Positions 12,536-25,134 of a stretch of DNA of 64,000 nucleotides are shown here, piece after piece. The stretch spans positions 21,748,089 through 21,812,088 of the forward strand of contig JAJEKV010000005.1 in the NCBI GenBank assembly GCA_021234155.1, in the 5' to 3' direction. Positions within the stretch are counted from its first letter, which is position 1; every line of letters starts with the position of its first letter. Under the pieces are notes generated by a model. The model was given only the letters and a program-made list of their open reading frames with translations, did not search any database and was not told where the DNA came from. The position numbers and the translations under genes are program-made. Source of the DNA: Isoetes taiwanensis (lineage: Eukaryota; Streptophyta; Lycopodiopsida; Isoetales; Isoetaceae).

Positions 12536-12685
12536 AGATTCGAGAGTAGCGCGAGTCGAAGATCAACCTTACGCTTAAGATACTAAGAGAAATAGAATAT
12601 GACTTCTAGCGTGAGAAGTCCAGATTCCATCTCTCTTAGTATCCTGGCGTAGGGTTGACCTTTGACTCGTGCTACGCGCGAATCT
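12536..12685. repeat. 150-bp foldback element inside an intron
   Basis: The left arm 12536-12606 begins 'agattcgagagtagcgcgag' and contains 'gatcaaccttacg' and 'gatactaagaga'. The right arm 12613-12685 is its imperfect inverse ('ctctcttagtatc', 'cgtagggttgacc', 'gctacgcgcgaatct'). Only about six bases separate the arms, so the transcript would form a long hairpin. It looks like a small MITE or foldback element. The terminal motif with gcgcga and tagc is shared with the palindromes at 11227-11289 and 12851-12869. Confidence 0.75.
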
Positions 12686-13336
12686 TAACCAGAATAACAT
12701 AAGACAACATAGAAAGACATTAGACACTTCCATATCTTCTCACATGAATATACATTATAAGCATATATAGCTTATTATACCAAAGTTGAACCATAATATA
12801 AAACAATTTAAGTGGTCTATATAGATTTATTAGCCCTGCAATCTTTCCTGATTCGCACATAGAGCGAATAAAAGGACAACAGAAGGCTTAACATAGAAAA
12901 ACAAGAAACAGAAAATCGTTAAGACAGGGAAGCGTAACACACTTCCCTGTCTTAGATGAATACAATTGAAGATTAAGATAATAGGAATTATAACACAGAA
13001 TCCACCATATGAAATATAATATGACATAGCAGAAAACCCTAAACACAGAAACAAATAAAGAGCTTGGAATTGAAATTGAAGTATATTACATGACTAAGCT
13101 ACAAACAAAGACAAGCCAAGAAACAGAGATATAGGGTAACAGAGATACTTCAATGAAGACAAAGTTAAGGAGATAATCTAATGAAATCAGAGTTGCAGAG
13201 TTACAGAGTCACAGAGTTTCTAAATCTATTAATAAAATTAAGCATAGAATCAAAAAGTTTCTAAAACCTATTAAAAACAAAATCTCAGAGTTTCTAATCT
13301 CTTAAAAACTCGAACATACTAACCTTTAGTTGCCAT

Positions 13337-13915
13337 AGCGAAGTCTGTGATGCTCTTGGAACTGGAATTGAGTTCTGTTGCAACTTCAGAAGCTGGGGTA
13401 CAGCTTATTACTTAGATATGCTCAAAGCGAGCCGAAATTTTTGTAAACAGGCCGGAAATGAGTGCTCAAGAAATTTGGCTCGATTGAGAGATTGCTCGAG
13501 AAGAATGCGTCGGTTTAGGTAGGCGCTCGAAGCAAAACGTCTCAGAAGAAATTAGGAACGAAAAAATGAGATTTAGATTGGAATTAGGAAACTCGTGAAT
13601 ATTACATGGGTCATACGAAATTTAATGAAAAGATGCTGGCCATTAAAACCGTATATTATCCTTAATACTTCTTAAGAAAATAGGAAATTTAATCCTGCTC
13701 GCAATTTAAAATTTAAAATCTTTTAGCCCGCCCACGAGTATCTCTTTCCCCAACTACTTTTCAATCATTGGTCTGTACTAACTGTCTATTTTAAAATACC
13801 CGCCATTTATAGTATTTTTGGTTGCGCATTAGATCATGAAAATTGTGTTTCTCTCTCTTGCCTAGAGAAACACAAGAATTGTGTTTTCATTACAGTGTTT
13901 TAATTCCAATTTGGG
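13337..13915. promoter_or_regulatory. Probable shared upstream region of two divergent genes
   Basis: The minus-strand gene starts at 13336 and the plus-strand reading frame starts at 13916, leaving 579 bp between the two ATGs. The interval is AT-rich, has no transposon signature, and includes a pyrimidine-rich 'gtgtttctctctcttgcc' near 13849. Bidirectional promoter activity is inferred from position only. Confidence 0.35.
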
Positions 13916-14175
13916 ATGTCGCCAAGACGGAAGCTTGCTGAAGCGTTGGATCAGGCTGCCATATCTCAGGTAGTTCTTCTATAAAGTGAGTGGATTGAGG
14001 CGCCAAAACTTGTGCAACATAATTAACAAAGCTTTGCAGGTCGAATAAATGAGCAATCACGCAGGAGAAATGAAATTTTCTATTGGAGAAACATGTTTCT
14101 TGTTAATAGAAAACATGAAAGATGTTATTGGCAAGGGCACTGTTGATAACATGTCACTACAAGAGAATGAGGGTT

Positions 14176-14457
14176 TTTTGTCAGAAAAATCGTCAGATGG
14201 TCTTCACAAAACAGACAACTGTCCAGATCCTACTGGCTGACGATGATTTATCTGACGAATATATCTGACGATTGACTATCACAAAAATCGTCAGTTCTTC
14301 TGACGCTTGAGTGTCAGAAAAATCGTCAGTTTTTCTGACGATTGAGTGTCAGGAAAAACGTCAGAAAAAACGTCAAAAAATTCGTCAAAAAAATCGTCAG
14401 AATTTTCGTCAGAAAAATCGTCACAATTTTCGTCATAATTTGTCAAAAAAATCGTCT
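14176..14457. repeat. Left subterminal CGTCAG repeat block of the CACTA element
   Basis: About two dozen occurrences of cgtcag/ctgacg or one-base variants such as 'cgtcaa', typically every 10-20 bp and often followed by aaaaa. These are presumed transposase-binding repeats. The short open frames across this block are artefacts of the repeat. Confidence 0.85.
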
Positions 14458-17400
14458 ATTTTTTCATATTTTTTCTTTTGCGAGGGTCTGTTTGCATTTT
14501 GTTCTAATTTGTATTTTGTCTGCAATTTTGAATTTTGTATCGATTTGCACTTCGTCTTCATTATCTATTTAGTAATGCGCCTGAGTTTAACATGAATCTA
14601 GACTAGAACATCTGTAAAACAAGAACTCCTTTATTTAATTGTAATCATAGTTACATGTAACAATCTTTAGAATGCCAAGAAGTATAATGTGGCAAGATGC
14701 TTCTTCTTCAAAACATGTTCTATATTCCTAAACAAGTAGCCTGCAACCTACAACAATAGAATGTTGAACCAAACAATAGCAAAGTGCGCAGTGGTGAATG
14801 CACGAAGGAGCAGTCCCTCTTCGATAAGTCCCTTTCTCTTCATTGCACCTGCAACATTTGATAAAACAACCCCCTGCCAACAACCCGGACATTATGGTCA
14901 GTCTTAAAGACAGAAAGAAAATAGAGTGATCAATTGACAAAACATTTTAAGGACCCAACCACATTGCAGCAAATTATGAATTATGAACATTCAAGGCCTC
15001 AAACATCTCACTTGATATGTCTATGAACCAGTAAGAAAAAATCAGCAAGAGAGAGAGATCAAGGTAAAGCGAACACTGCTGATCTCATTTTTCAATATCA
15101 AGGAAACACAAGCTTCTTCTTTAGTATAAGGATACACTTAAGACTATGTAGCATCTAAATACAACCGTATAGGAACAAAGCATGTAGCTATAGCCATTAA
15201 TTCCAGCATATCCAGTTCAACAAGAACTCGGTCTATCAACGTTTAGCATTCTCTCAAATATGCATTTGGCACTTTAAGAAACCATGTAAGCAGCATTTCT
15301 ATTTTCTTACATACCTTAAAATTTTACCACGATAATCGAAGCCATTTCTGTCTTAGAAGTATAATTAAATCTGCCAAACATTGCCATAAAAGTCAAGCAT
15401 TCTCCAAATTAGAAGCATGAAAGCTTGTTCTTGCACCATAACCAAGGAGATCTGTCCTTATTTATTCAATTTAATATGAATATTAGCAAACTTAAAACTT
15501 TCCATGGCTGAGAATAAGCATTCAGGCTAGAGTACCATATTACTATAGACTAACCAGAAAATACGCGCTCGGACAATAATAACTATTCCTGCGAGCATTT
15601 AAGACCATTTTGAGGACATCTTTCTAAAACTATCTTTTTGCCAATGAAGCATGAATTTTGCAAAGGTTTCGCATCCTAGATCATATATTATTTCTCAAAT
15701 GTAAAATTGTAAAACCATAAGAACCAACCTGGTTTATTTGCTCCAAGCTTATGTATTTTGTCATGATCTGGCACAACCGAACTGAAGCCCAACAGGAGCC
15801 GTTTTAGCACAAGTCTCCATCACCTTGGTACAAATAAGCTTGTTTAAGTCATTTCAAAGCACAAAGACCCTTTCGGCAGAACTGGACCACCTGGTCTTAG
15901 CACATCACAGGTTCAGGCTATCTGCAGATGTGTAGGCGGCCATTTTAGGCAGAAGTATTTGCATAGTTAAGCACCTAGGCTTATTAGCATAACACAGCTA
16001 TCTAGGTATACCGGAACATAACCAAATCGTTATCCTATCCTAACAGATCCGACAAGCTATTTTCGCATGGCATAGAACCTGCAACAACCTAAGCAGCAAA
16101 CTACATATGCATATATCCTTGCTTTAACAAAAGCCAAAAATCAGAGCAAGCAGAGAGAAAAATCCAAACCTGCAACCTATTACCAACCGACCTATTGCAT
16201 GCATATATTATCAAACAGTAGATGGAAGTATTCAGTAAGCAAGATCCTTGCATCATACATCATATTCACAAAATCTGAATTTTGCTCCTAAAATCCGAAA
16301 TTTTGTTTTTACATATAAACCAGATAATGCAAGAATTTGCATTCCAAAAATTCAAGAATACTTCCTGACCTGATTTTATGCGTACTCCATGCTATTGTTG
16401 TAAAGTATCAGAAAGCATCTTTGAGGCTCCATTCGTATATGTGTGTTTACCCTGAATATGAAGCTCTGTATCAGCAAATAGAGTTGCGAAAGGCATCATC
16501 AGGGATTCCAAATGGATACATTCGAAATGCACACACCAGCTATTTGGCATCACTTAGATATATGACGAAACAATGGCCTATACTAATTTTTTCATAGCAA
16601 ATCTATACAAGCTTGCATACCTGTATAAATGTTAGCAGCCAGAGTTCTAGCCTGCTTGTGTTAATGCAAAACACCACTTTTCAGAGTCAAAAGCGGCTTC
16701 CTAACACAGTCGCCCAGCTGTATAGCCATATTCGGCATGTTCCAAACACACAAACGATTGATTTAGGGCTGCAGAAATTCTGCTTTAAGCATATGAATGC
16801 TATTAGTCTAAGATCAAAATTTAGAGCATAGAAACAAAGCCCCATTATTTCCTATCATATCGACGCATGTATAAGATCAAATCTACCTGTTTCTTCCATA
16901 TGAGGCTCCAGTTTTAGCCATATTCGGCCGCATGGAAGATGATCTGTGGACGTCACCAAGCACATCTGGTCCAATCGCCCATACAAGAAGTCTCCGGCTA
17001 AGAGAGCATTTCACTGTATATTTTGCTAAGGGAGCAAAAATCCGGCTATGTTTAGGGCAAGCCGCTTATGCCTCTAAACCAAAAGAAAAAATTTTAGGGC
17101 AAGCATTTGTGATTGTCTTTCTGCCTTGGTCTATCGAAATTAATGTCTTTTAAAATTTCAAACGATTTCCCATTAGGCTAGACCATTTAGCTCAATATTG
17201 CTATGACGCAACATTTAAGCAACCAAAATAATTGCTCCATATGAGAAAATAGTACATGCAACGCATTTGTCTTAAAGGCTAATAAGTGTGGCACTCATGC
17301 ATGCCCAAGAAAATATAATATATTACATATAGTCAAAGGGTGCTGCATCACTTTCCAAAATTTTAACATCAATTCTTGAGGCTCATGCCCCTTGTAATTT

Positions 17401-18123
17401 AACGAATAGAATTTATCAATTCTTGAGGCAAAATGTTTGTTCCATCATACTTTAAAATAATTCTTGAGGCAGATGTTTGTTCCAGCATATTTTACAATAC
17501 ACAGATGCAAGATCCAACTCTTGAGACTCTGTTGTGAATGTGCTCTTTTCCATGCTAAAAGACTGAAGGCTTTGATTTCCAGTGGTAAATTAGCCTTTGG
17601 TTTGTTTATTAAGCCAAGTTGTTGTACTTTCTAGCTTTTCTTGCAAGTTAGGTTGCTCACATGTTTGCAATTGAGAAATTCACCATATAATAGGACCAAC
17701 TACCCATGAACATCCAATATGTTATACATGTTTAAAATTGAAGAGAACAATTATGTTACCTCAACTTCATTTTTTTCAAAGATATATAAAGTAGTTTTAA
17801 AGCATCCATTATTATCTTTCAAGATCCTTAAGATGATCCTATGGTTGGATAATAATAATGATAATTTGTCACAAGGTTTGAACATGTAACATGTTCAAGC
17901 GCAACATTTTTCCATAGTCAAGGAGGTTTGAATCTACCAATTTGTTCTAAGCTCAAACCTATATATGGATAGAAACTTACATATGTTTTCCCCCAAAGGC
18001 TTGGTCAAATAATACATTATTAGACATTATTGGACAGATCAAGGAGATAGCTTTTCAAAACATCAATTTTCATCTAAAATAGAAGTCTTGGATGAAATGT
18101 TATGACTAAAATTGTAATAATGC

Positions 18124-18470
18124 TATCTTCTGACGAATAATCTGACGCATTTTCTGACGATAAATCTGACACAAGATCTGACGAAAAATCTGACGCAATT
18201 TCTGACGCATTTTCTGACGATAAATCTGACACAAGATCTGACGAAAAATCTGACGCTTTTTCTGACGATAAATCTGACACAAGATCTGACGAAAAATCTG
18301 ACGATTTATATGACGCATAGCTTGATGTATATTTCTGACGATTACTCTGACGATATATCTGACGTAATATTGTCAAGAAAAGCGTCAGAAAGGCAATCGT
18401 CAGTATACTCATCAGCATAAACGTCAGGGAAAAATCTCTCTAGACAGTCTGACGATTTTTCTGACAAATA
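18124..18470. repeat. Right subterminal CTGACG repeat block with a 60-bp higher-order period
   Basis: The same hexamer in inverse orientation, here organised into a higher-order unit of about 60 bp ('ctgacgataaatctgacaca' followed by 'agatctgacgaaaaatctga'), repeated nearly three times between about 18140 and 18302. The left block lacks this higher-order duplication. Confidence 0.85.
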
Positions 18471-18652
18471 ATAGTCATTCTCTTGTAGTGTGTCACCAAC
18501 TAACCATGGAGTGCACTTGGGACCTAATTATATTAGAATTCGATTGACAGGCTGCTGCCACTCATTCATTACAAAGACCACATGCGGGGGCAGAAACACT
18601 TGGAGAATCACTGGGGAGTTTATTGTCTTGGCCAACAACACTACTCAGAGAG

Positions 18653-18888
18653 GTATGTACTGAAATCATTGTAGCTATTGTAGCATATTTCACGTGTCAC
18701 CTTTAGATGTGCTACTCATATGCATACTCGTATGTCTACACAATAATGCTGCTACTGTATTGCTCATGCTATACATATGAGTTTCTCTTACTGGCAGTGC
18801 ATTAGTCATGTTCCGCAATCTGATTGTTAGTCCTGTGCAGTCAGGCACAGGACTATTCCTAATTTCCACGCAGGGCAGAGCCAGGTCA
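18653..18888 (+). other. Host sequence between the two CACTA-type elements
   Basis: It starts with the consensus donor GTATGT, so it is probably intron of the disrupted gene. No further exon was identified before the next element begins at 18889. Confidence 0.35.
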
Positions 18889-19355
18889 CACAAGGAGCCC
18901 AAAACTAAACTACTATTTTTAACCAATGTCGGATCGTCTAAAAACCATGATATATGTGGTTTTTGATGCATGATTTTATTTGATAGAAGAAAACCACATA
19001 TTATAGTGGTTTTGATAAGATCGATAGTGGTTATGAATGTTGGTTTTACATGTATAGTGGTTTGTTAAAACTATTAGTGGTTTATGAGACTATTTCATGC
19101 ATACATAGTTCCTTTCCATAAAACTAGTAATGGTTTGATAAGACTACTCTATGACTTAAAGACTGGTCTAAAAGCTAGTTTTATTATGCCCATTATCACT
19201 CAATGTATATTCAATGGAATTGGAAGGGCTTTATTGTAATGTTAACCCTGAGGGATCTATGACCATACATGCATGGTGTGAGCAAAGCTTCAAATATTCA
19301 TAACAATAATTTCTTTTTTAGATTACGGAATATTTTCTTATTTGTTTAAGAATAA

Positions 19356-19645
19356 GAAATTGTCCTAGTGTCCATCTTGGTGGCCAGTCCACTGTCCTGA
19401 AATACATCTTGGTGTCCAGCGGTGGCAAAGCCACATTGTCCTGGTGCCCAAAATAGGTGACCATTAGTAGTAGGACCACACAATCCTGAGTACCTAACAG
19501 TGATGTTCGGTGGCGAAAATGTCGCACTGCCCTACAATGTGTATAGGTGTCTCCCAGTGACGGTATAGCCACACGATCCAGGGACCCAAATCAAATGTCG
19601 AGTGGCATTTTTTTGGTGTTCGAGCAGTGGTAGAACTGCACTGAT
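19356..19645. repeat. Degenerate minisatellite of about 45-70 bp units
   Basis: Successive blocks repeat the pattern gtggc-n-gccac-n-tcctg-n-gtgcccaaa with substitutions ('cggtggcaaagccacattgt', 'cggtggcgaaaatgtcgcac', 'gacggtatagccacacgatc'). It lies within the second CACTA-like element and is non-coding. Confidence 0.5.
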
Positions 19646-22600
19646 CTAGTATGCATAAGTGATCCGATTGCTACCTCACCCCAAGGTTTTTCGAGGATTT
19701 AACATAGTATTTGGTTGGCATAATGATTTGGAAAAATGAATTTGGTTCATTATATAATATTGATAGAATGAGCCATACGAAGTTCGTCTCAAGATGATGA
19801 CATCTTAATTTGAATGTTCAGTCAAAGTGGCCTTTAACTCGACATTTTGTCAATTTATCTCTACTTGTGGTATTGGCATGTGTGTGCATGGATGTATCAA
19901 TACATTCAGGTTCCACATGTCAATTTGGTTTTCCTGAATGAAAAACGAATTTTATTCTATTGTTACATGCTAATTTACCCTATGTTCTCTTTTAAGTTCA
20001 ATCCAATTTTCTTGTCAAATACCATTTCATAAAAATTTTGATTGACCCGTATATGAATTAGCACATAGTAACTTTGACGTGAGTGGTTAAATTGAGTGCA
20101 TTAATTGTATACTAAATTGTATGTAGATATACCACACTTATGCTAATAGAAGAAGAAGGGACATCTCACTAGAGACCAAGTGGACTATGAGACGTACACA
20201 CCAGACCAACATTGATCTGTGGGTCTTACTAATATTTTGTAAGTATGCTCTAAGTTTTAAAATTCCTTATTCACATAAGCACCCTCAAACTTCCAAATAT
20301 TACAGAAATACCTTACTCCACGATAGGTATGGATATAGATACATTTTTTTACGTCCACGAAAAGCCGAAGCTTATAGGACATACACCCAGATGGGACCTT
20401 CCCCCATCATTGTATATGACAAAGTTAGTCCTTCCCCCACTACTTTTACAATGATCATGGTCACTTACACAACGAGATGTTGAACCTGTGCCCTTGGGCA
20501 TGGCAGTAAGATTTATCCAATGACAATTGGAACCTTCAAGGGTTATGGTATTTTAAACAAGTGGTTGCCAATGGCATTTTCTTATTGGATTGACTACAAA
20601 AATGTTAATGCTATTTGATCGAAAAACTCAAAAACTATTATCTCTGAGTTATTCCTGTTATATTTGCAAGTTTGAGGGGTATAAGTGTAAACATATATAA
20701 TCGAGAGTTTATTTTTCATTTATGTTCGCCCATTAAATTTTTCTGGGCCGCAATCCATCTTCATGTTTTACTACCATGTGTATTTGGGACATCTAAATTG
20801 ACGCCTGACAGTGGCCATGTGCTGGATCTAATCTATAAGGTTCCTTTGACGGGTGTGGCAATGGCCACGTACAAAGTTAAGGTTTTTTCTTGCATGATCA
20901 TGTAGAGACTCATGCGCTCCATCCGACATAGCCATACAAAGGGATTTTGTTCTTAAGCATAGAACCCTCGAAGAGCGCTTCAGAAAGATTAGTGTTGGGG
21001 ACAATGGGATGCCCCTACGTCACTGGTAAAATGGCTTCTGACTGGTAGCATTCTTAGGTGGAATAATGCGGATGTATAAAGTTACAACGTACTGACTAAA
21101 ACACTTTATGATGGTATAATGCCGGTGATAAGAATATCAAAGGATCTTTTCGGACATGATTGGCAAATCTCACTTTGAGAATCAAGCTCGAAAAGACCAT
21201 TAGAAATATAGTAAAGCATTTTGTTCATCTGATTATAGGCAAAGCCTGAAGTTTGAGACTCGAAGGATGCAAGTTGTAGCCTATAGAAAAGTGGGTTCTT
21301 ACAACATTTATTGTTGTTAAATTTTCAATGCCATGCATATTTTGCTAGAACTTTTGACTCCTCATATGTGGATTTGTTATCTTCAATTCTCCAAAGATAC
21401 TACTAGGAAAACACTCTTGAACAGAATCCTTCCAATCTCAAACATTGGGTGGACATTGAAAGTTTATTCTGTTCAATGTATAATCCAACATCATTTGTGC
21501 AGACAACAACAAGCTTACAGATCGTTCAAAGCTTGTTCAAAGCTTGCAGACCCCTCAAAGCTCGCTCAACCAGATTGTTGCATGCCATCCATACCTGTCT
21601 GCCGAACAGACGTGCCCATGTGCACATTCGATGCTTGCTATTCTAGTACCATGCCCAGAAATGCTTAAAAAACACATGCCCACAATCCAATTTGGCATAT
21701 CTACCTCTAACAACCAATGAGCAGCTCAAATCAGCTAAAAAATATGCTTTGCATACGATTTTCCATACAATACCCAGACAAATCTTGGCCAAACCATGCC
21801 AGAAATACTGCTCGCAAATACCAAACGAAAAAATTAGAAGTTTATTGGAACCATATAAATGGATTTTTAGATGCCACACTATTAGATTCTTAAAATTTCC
21901 ATGATAAATAAACAATTGGACCACCAATACAACATATGCAATTTTAGGATAGTTTTTGTTTCATGACCGATGATAAATACACTTAAATTACCATTCAAAT
22001 AATTACAGGCTTAAGGTTGAAAAAAAAAGGGTAAAAGGAATCAACGCATTATATTGAAAGATCAAATATGGAGGTCATTCAAGGGCGGCGATTGCGATCT
22101 TCGCCCTGAAATATTACTGGTCCTCTCTGTAGGACAGGCTGGAAGCGGACTTGAAATGGATTTTTAATCGACTTATTCTTTTTCTTTCCTTCAGTGCCGC
22201 CTTCGTCAAGGACCTCCTCCTTCAGTGCCGCCTCCGATTAGGTACAGTTAAGCTACAGAGCGTCTGTAGGGAAGCATGAATGCGCTGGAAGTGATAGGAA
22301 ACTGGTCCATAGACTGAGTATTTCCTTAATCTGCCCTTGGTGTGCTTCACAAATTCGAGTTCTTTGGCTTTTCCTTTAGCTTTACCTTTCGAAAAATCTT
22401 CTTTCTGAAACAAAATCATATTTATCAAGTATGCCATCCTTTGAAGCTTGAAGCTGTTTGTTATTATTCGCTGCTCCAGCAAGGAGGCGCAACTAGCTAA
22501 GTGCTTCATTTCTGTTATTTAGTTAGATATTTGTTAGATTATGCAGAAAACGGCATAAGCATGCAGAATAAAACCTCGTATGGATCTTTCTTTTTCTTAC

Positions 22601-23694
22601 TCTTTAGAGATAGCACAGCTAGCAATTTCGATTCAGCTGCCATGCTATCTGTAACTAAATCGGCCAGAAGGGATGTAAAGATATGAGGTAGACCTGGTTT
22701 TCTCAAACTGTAACTTATTCCTGTTCTTTGAATATCGCTTTTACTTTACCTGCAGTATCACGCTTTTCAATGTGTCGAATTGAAGCGAGGACAATGTGGG
22801 CAAGAATTAATTTGTTGCATTGAATTTTTGTTGTAGCAGCAATTCTGAGCGAATCCATCACCGTGCTTTTAAGTTTTTTCCTTCTTTTGCATTAGTTGCA
22901 GAGCATAAATAAGTCATCAAGAGCAAGAGCAGTGCAGTGCATCGCAACCAACAATTTTTCCATTATATTGGATAGAAGTGTTCAGGCTTAGGCTCGCATC
23001 TTATTCATATAGGGGAGGGTGGCCGTCCACGGCGGCAGACCCACGCGCAGATGTGGCAAGCCTTTGCGCAGACGTGGCAAATCTGTTTAAGGGTTTTCAT
23101 AGTTACCTGTTAAGGCTCGATGAAGGAGAAACGCAGCTCCACGGCGGTCCACCGAGGGCTTTGCCATAATCATCGAAGGCAGCCTTAGGAGTCCTGTTGC
23201 GCGATATAGCTTCAAAGTCCTGCCAGACTTATTAGAGTTCATGCATCATGTTTGGCACAGGGATTCCCAGCTTCTGCACATGGATTGATAGCTTTCTTTC
23301 GAGATAGTATTCTGCTCCACAGGTTACAAGAGAGAAGCTGCGTTACAAGATTATTCTGGTCTGTGTTCTGAAAGATTCTCTTGTACTGTACACAGGTATC
23401 AGGTCTGATTTTCAATGTTTTCAGAAAGATTGAAATCATTTTTACCTTTTAAATCTTTCGTTAAGGCATCATTTTTACCTTTTAATTTTAGTGCATTTAA
23501 TTATCTTTGTTTTGATTTTGGCAAAATTCATTGCAGGATAGGCCTTATTCCATTAGAAAAGTATCTGATAACTTGGCAACGTAGCTGCCCAGGCTTCTGC
23601 ATCAAACCGTTGATATATCTTTTACATGTAACTTAGAGGTAAACAAAGTTTGCATTTTCAGAAGTTAATTTTGATTCATTTGTTCTTAATGTTT
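19646..23694. other. Interior of the second CACTA-like element, no identified gene
   Basis: AT-rich sequence. Two spots look vaguely exonic but unassignable: minus strand 22222-22509 (basic, 'KGKAKGKAKELEFVKHTKGR') and plus strand 22978-23169. Neither resembles a family I know. They could be further captured fragments. Confidence 0.35.
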
Positions 23695-24496
23695 CTATAT
23701 TCTATAATATATTCTTGGCTTGGAACATAAAGCAGTAGTATCAAAAACATGTAAAGGAACAACATTAAAATGGCCTATTTGTCCCAGAACAGTAAGCTCT
23801 CTCGTCAATTGCTGATTAGCTTTAGGAGAGCCCCTTAACATTTTAATATCAACAACAGTTCCATCTAAAAAAGAGGCCTTGTAGACTGTACCTGTGAGAC
23901 CAAATGAGATGATGTTATCGGTGGAAAAATTATCTGTGGCCTCCATGAGATGGGCTATGGTGAGGCTCCTATTGTCAAACATGGTAACAGGGGTAGATAA
24001 ATCCACCTTCATTCTCTCAGTCTTGAGGCCATGTCTGGATTTTTTATCATAAGCTTGGATTTCTGTAGGGACAAACCAAATGTAGACAAGTGCTAAAATT
24101 GTAAGGCATAAGACAACTCCAACAACACATCCTACAATCAGAATAGTATTGCCACTAGAAGAGCAGCTTTTGTTAAGGATGTTACCACGTAATTTACTAT
24201 TTTCCAGAAATAAGTCTTTTGTAAAATTCTTTCCTAAAACTGAACTCTCCGTAAGGGAAGTTGGAACTTGTCCAGATAACTCATTGTTAGACACGTTAAA
24301 TTCTGTCAAACAGCTTAGATAACCGATATTGAATGGTACGGAACCTGTCAACTTGTTGTTTTTAAGGAGAAGCTCATTGAGATAAGTGCAATTGCTTAGA
24401 CCTTGGGGTATGGAACCACCAATTCTGTTGTTCTGGAACTTAAGTTGCGTAAGATATGGGATCATGCTATCTAGATCACCAGGGATTGGACCTGTT
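23695..24496 (-). pseudogene. Captured fragment of an LRR receptor-like kinase (BIR-like)
   Basis: An open frame without its own start. Reading from 24496 it gives plant LRR repeats ('GPIPGDLDSM', 'NNRIGGSIPQGLSNCTYLNE', 'NNKLTGSVPFNIGYLSCL', 'NNELSGQVPTSL'). A hydrophobic membrane segment follows ('TILIVGCVVGVVLCLTILAL'), then a juxtamembrane region and the kinase N-lobe: 'LMEATDNFSTDNIISFGLTG', 'TVYKASFLDGTVVDIKML' with the lysine retained, and 'GQIGHFNVVPLHVF'. It stops before the catalytic loop, so no active kinase is possible. The 'LMEATDNFS..NII..G.TGTVYKA' pattern is like the BIR/At5g48380 group of receptor-like kinases. Its position inside a TIR element fits transposon gene capture. 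Confidence 0.85.
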
Positions 24497-25134
24497 ATAG
24501 GTTACGTAAATGTATCTGTATGCTTGTAGGCGTGGACTGTATGCCATCCAAGTAATGTATCTAAGGTGTGCTGCAGGTTATGACACCATTGCTTCTTGTG
24601 GAAGCAGTCCCGTAATTGCTCTTCAACCCAATCAATGGAATATGTACTCTATTTGACATTTTTTAGACTTTTCTAATGCGGTTTAACAATTGGAACATTT
24701 CTGCTGTACAAACAGATTGTTTTTGCTCTGGTTGAGATGTAAAACAGTGGGAACTTTGTGGATTTGCTTCAATACAAGAATGCTTAACAATTTTGATCAT
24801 GATTGCTGTTAAAAAAAAGCTGATTCTCTTCAATTTTGTCATTGTAGCCTTCAATGGGCTGCCTAGTATCCTAGGGGGCTACCACCTTAGCCCTGGTGGT
24901 ACCACTACTCCCACCTCTTTGACACCTTATAGCTTGAGGTGGCATTACGTACTTGGCATGTTGTTAGGCCTGTAGTGTAGGTTATCTCGTTGGGCACGCT
25001 ACCATGTAGCATGCATAGCATTTCAAGTGTGCACATGGCTGCCATTCTGTTTACGCCCTTAAGTGAGCAGCCAATGGACACCCTCCCCTATGACATCGAG
25101 AAACTTAGTCTCACTACATATTGATCCCATGTGT

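Larger units (their letters stand above)
10717..13336 (-). pseudogene. Unrecognised multi-exon gene with broken frames
   Basis: Putative first exon 13336-13324 (MATK...), donor GTTAGT, acceptor TTTTACAG before 12411. The second exon gives a basic Lys-rich stretch (KKPKKDRK) and then needs a frame change near 12350 to continue as 'EIDQTLGIKLIDDDRVIICE' and 'SEWYVTVSRSGSKYDVVLHS'. A second one-base shift near 11815 leads into 'LKFKQWYPLGLDV' and 'SFISRIFDPKHALRIQ'. An in-frame TGA at about 11506 precedes 'YAKEYRDHFSYRQCQILSHY'. A 112-bp intron (11324-11213) leads to 'RYWDDSVPVDEFDENFHDL'. An exon from 10996 ends at a stop at 10717-10719. I recognise no family. The long stretches of natural-looking protein across GT-AG junctions argue for a real gene. 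The lesions mean pseudogene, assembly error or mis-modelled exons. Confidence 0.55.
14155..18490. mobile_element. CACTA (En/Spm) transposon, non-autonomous, 4336 bp
   Basis: It starts CACTACAAGAGAATGA and ends TCATTCTCTTGTAGTG, a perfect terminal inverted repeat. It is flanked on both sides by the 3-bp duplication TGT (14152-14154 and 18491-18493). Both subterminal regions are packed with a short motif (cgtcag / ctgacg), the usual arrangement of transposase binding sites in this superfamily. No transposase-like frame is seen in the 3.6-kb interior, so mobility would need a helper element. The interior is AT-rich and I recognise no captured gene in it. Confidence 0.95.
13916..18652 (+). pseudogene. 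Unrecognised gene with an exon split by a CACTA element
   Basis: A putative first exon 13916-13969 (MSPRRKLAEALDQAAISQ) ends at a GT donor (CAG|GTAGTT). A second coding stretch runs from an ATG at 14049 to 14154, where a CACTA element begins. If the element (14155-18490) and one TSD copy are removed, the same frame continues from 18494 for 54 more codons without a stop ('NHGVHLGPNYIRIRLTG', 'CGGRNTWRITGEFIVLA') to a consensus donor AGAG|GTATGT at 18653. Continuity over the empty site is strong evidence that this was an exon. The join of the first exon to 14049 is not settled because a TAA directly precedes that ATG. Later exons were not found; the second CACTA-like element starts only 236 bp further on. 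Family unknown. Confidence 0.5.

Noticed and set aside
14311-14595. Plus-strand frames rich in Lys/Gln/Arg repeats
   Set aside because: Artefact of the CGTCAG repeats at the left end of the same element.
18074-18418. Minus-strand open frame of 114 codons with SSDLVSDLSSENASE repeats
   Set aside because: It is a read-through of the CTGACG subterminal repeats of the CACTA element, not a gene.
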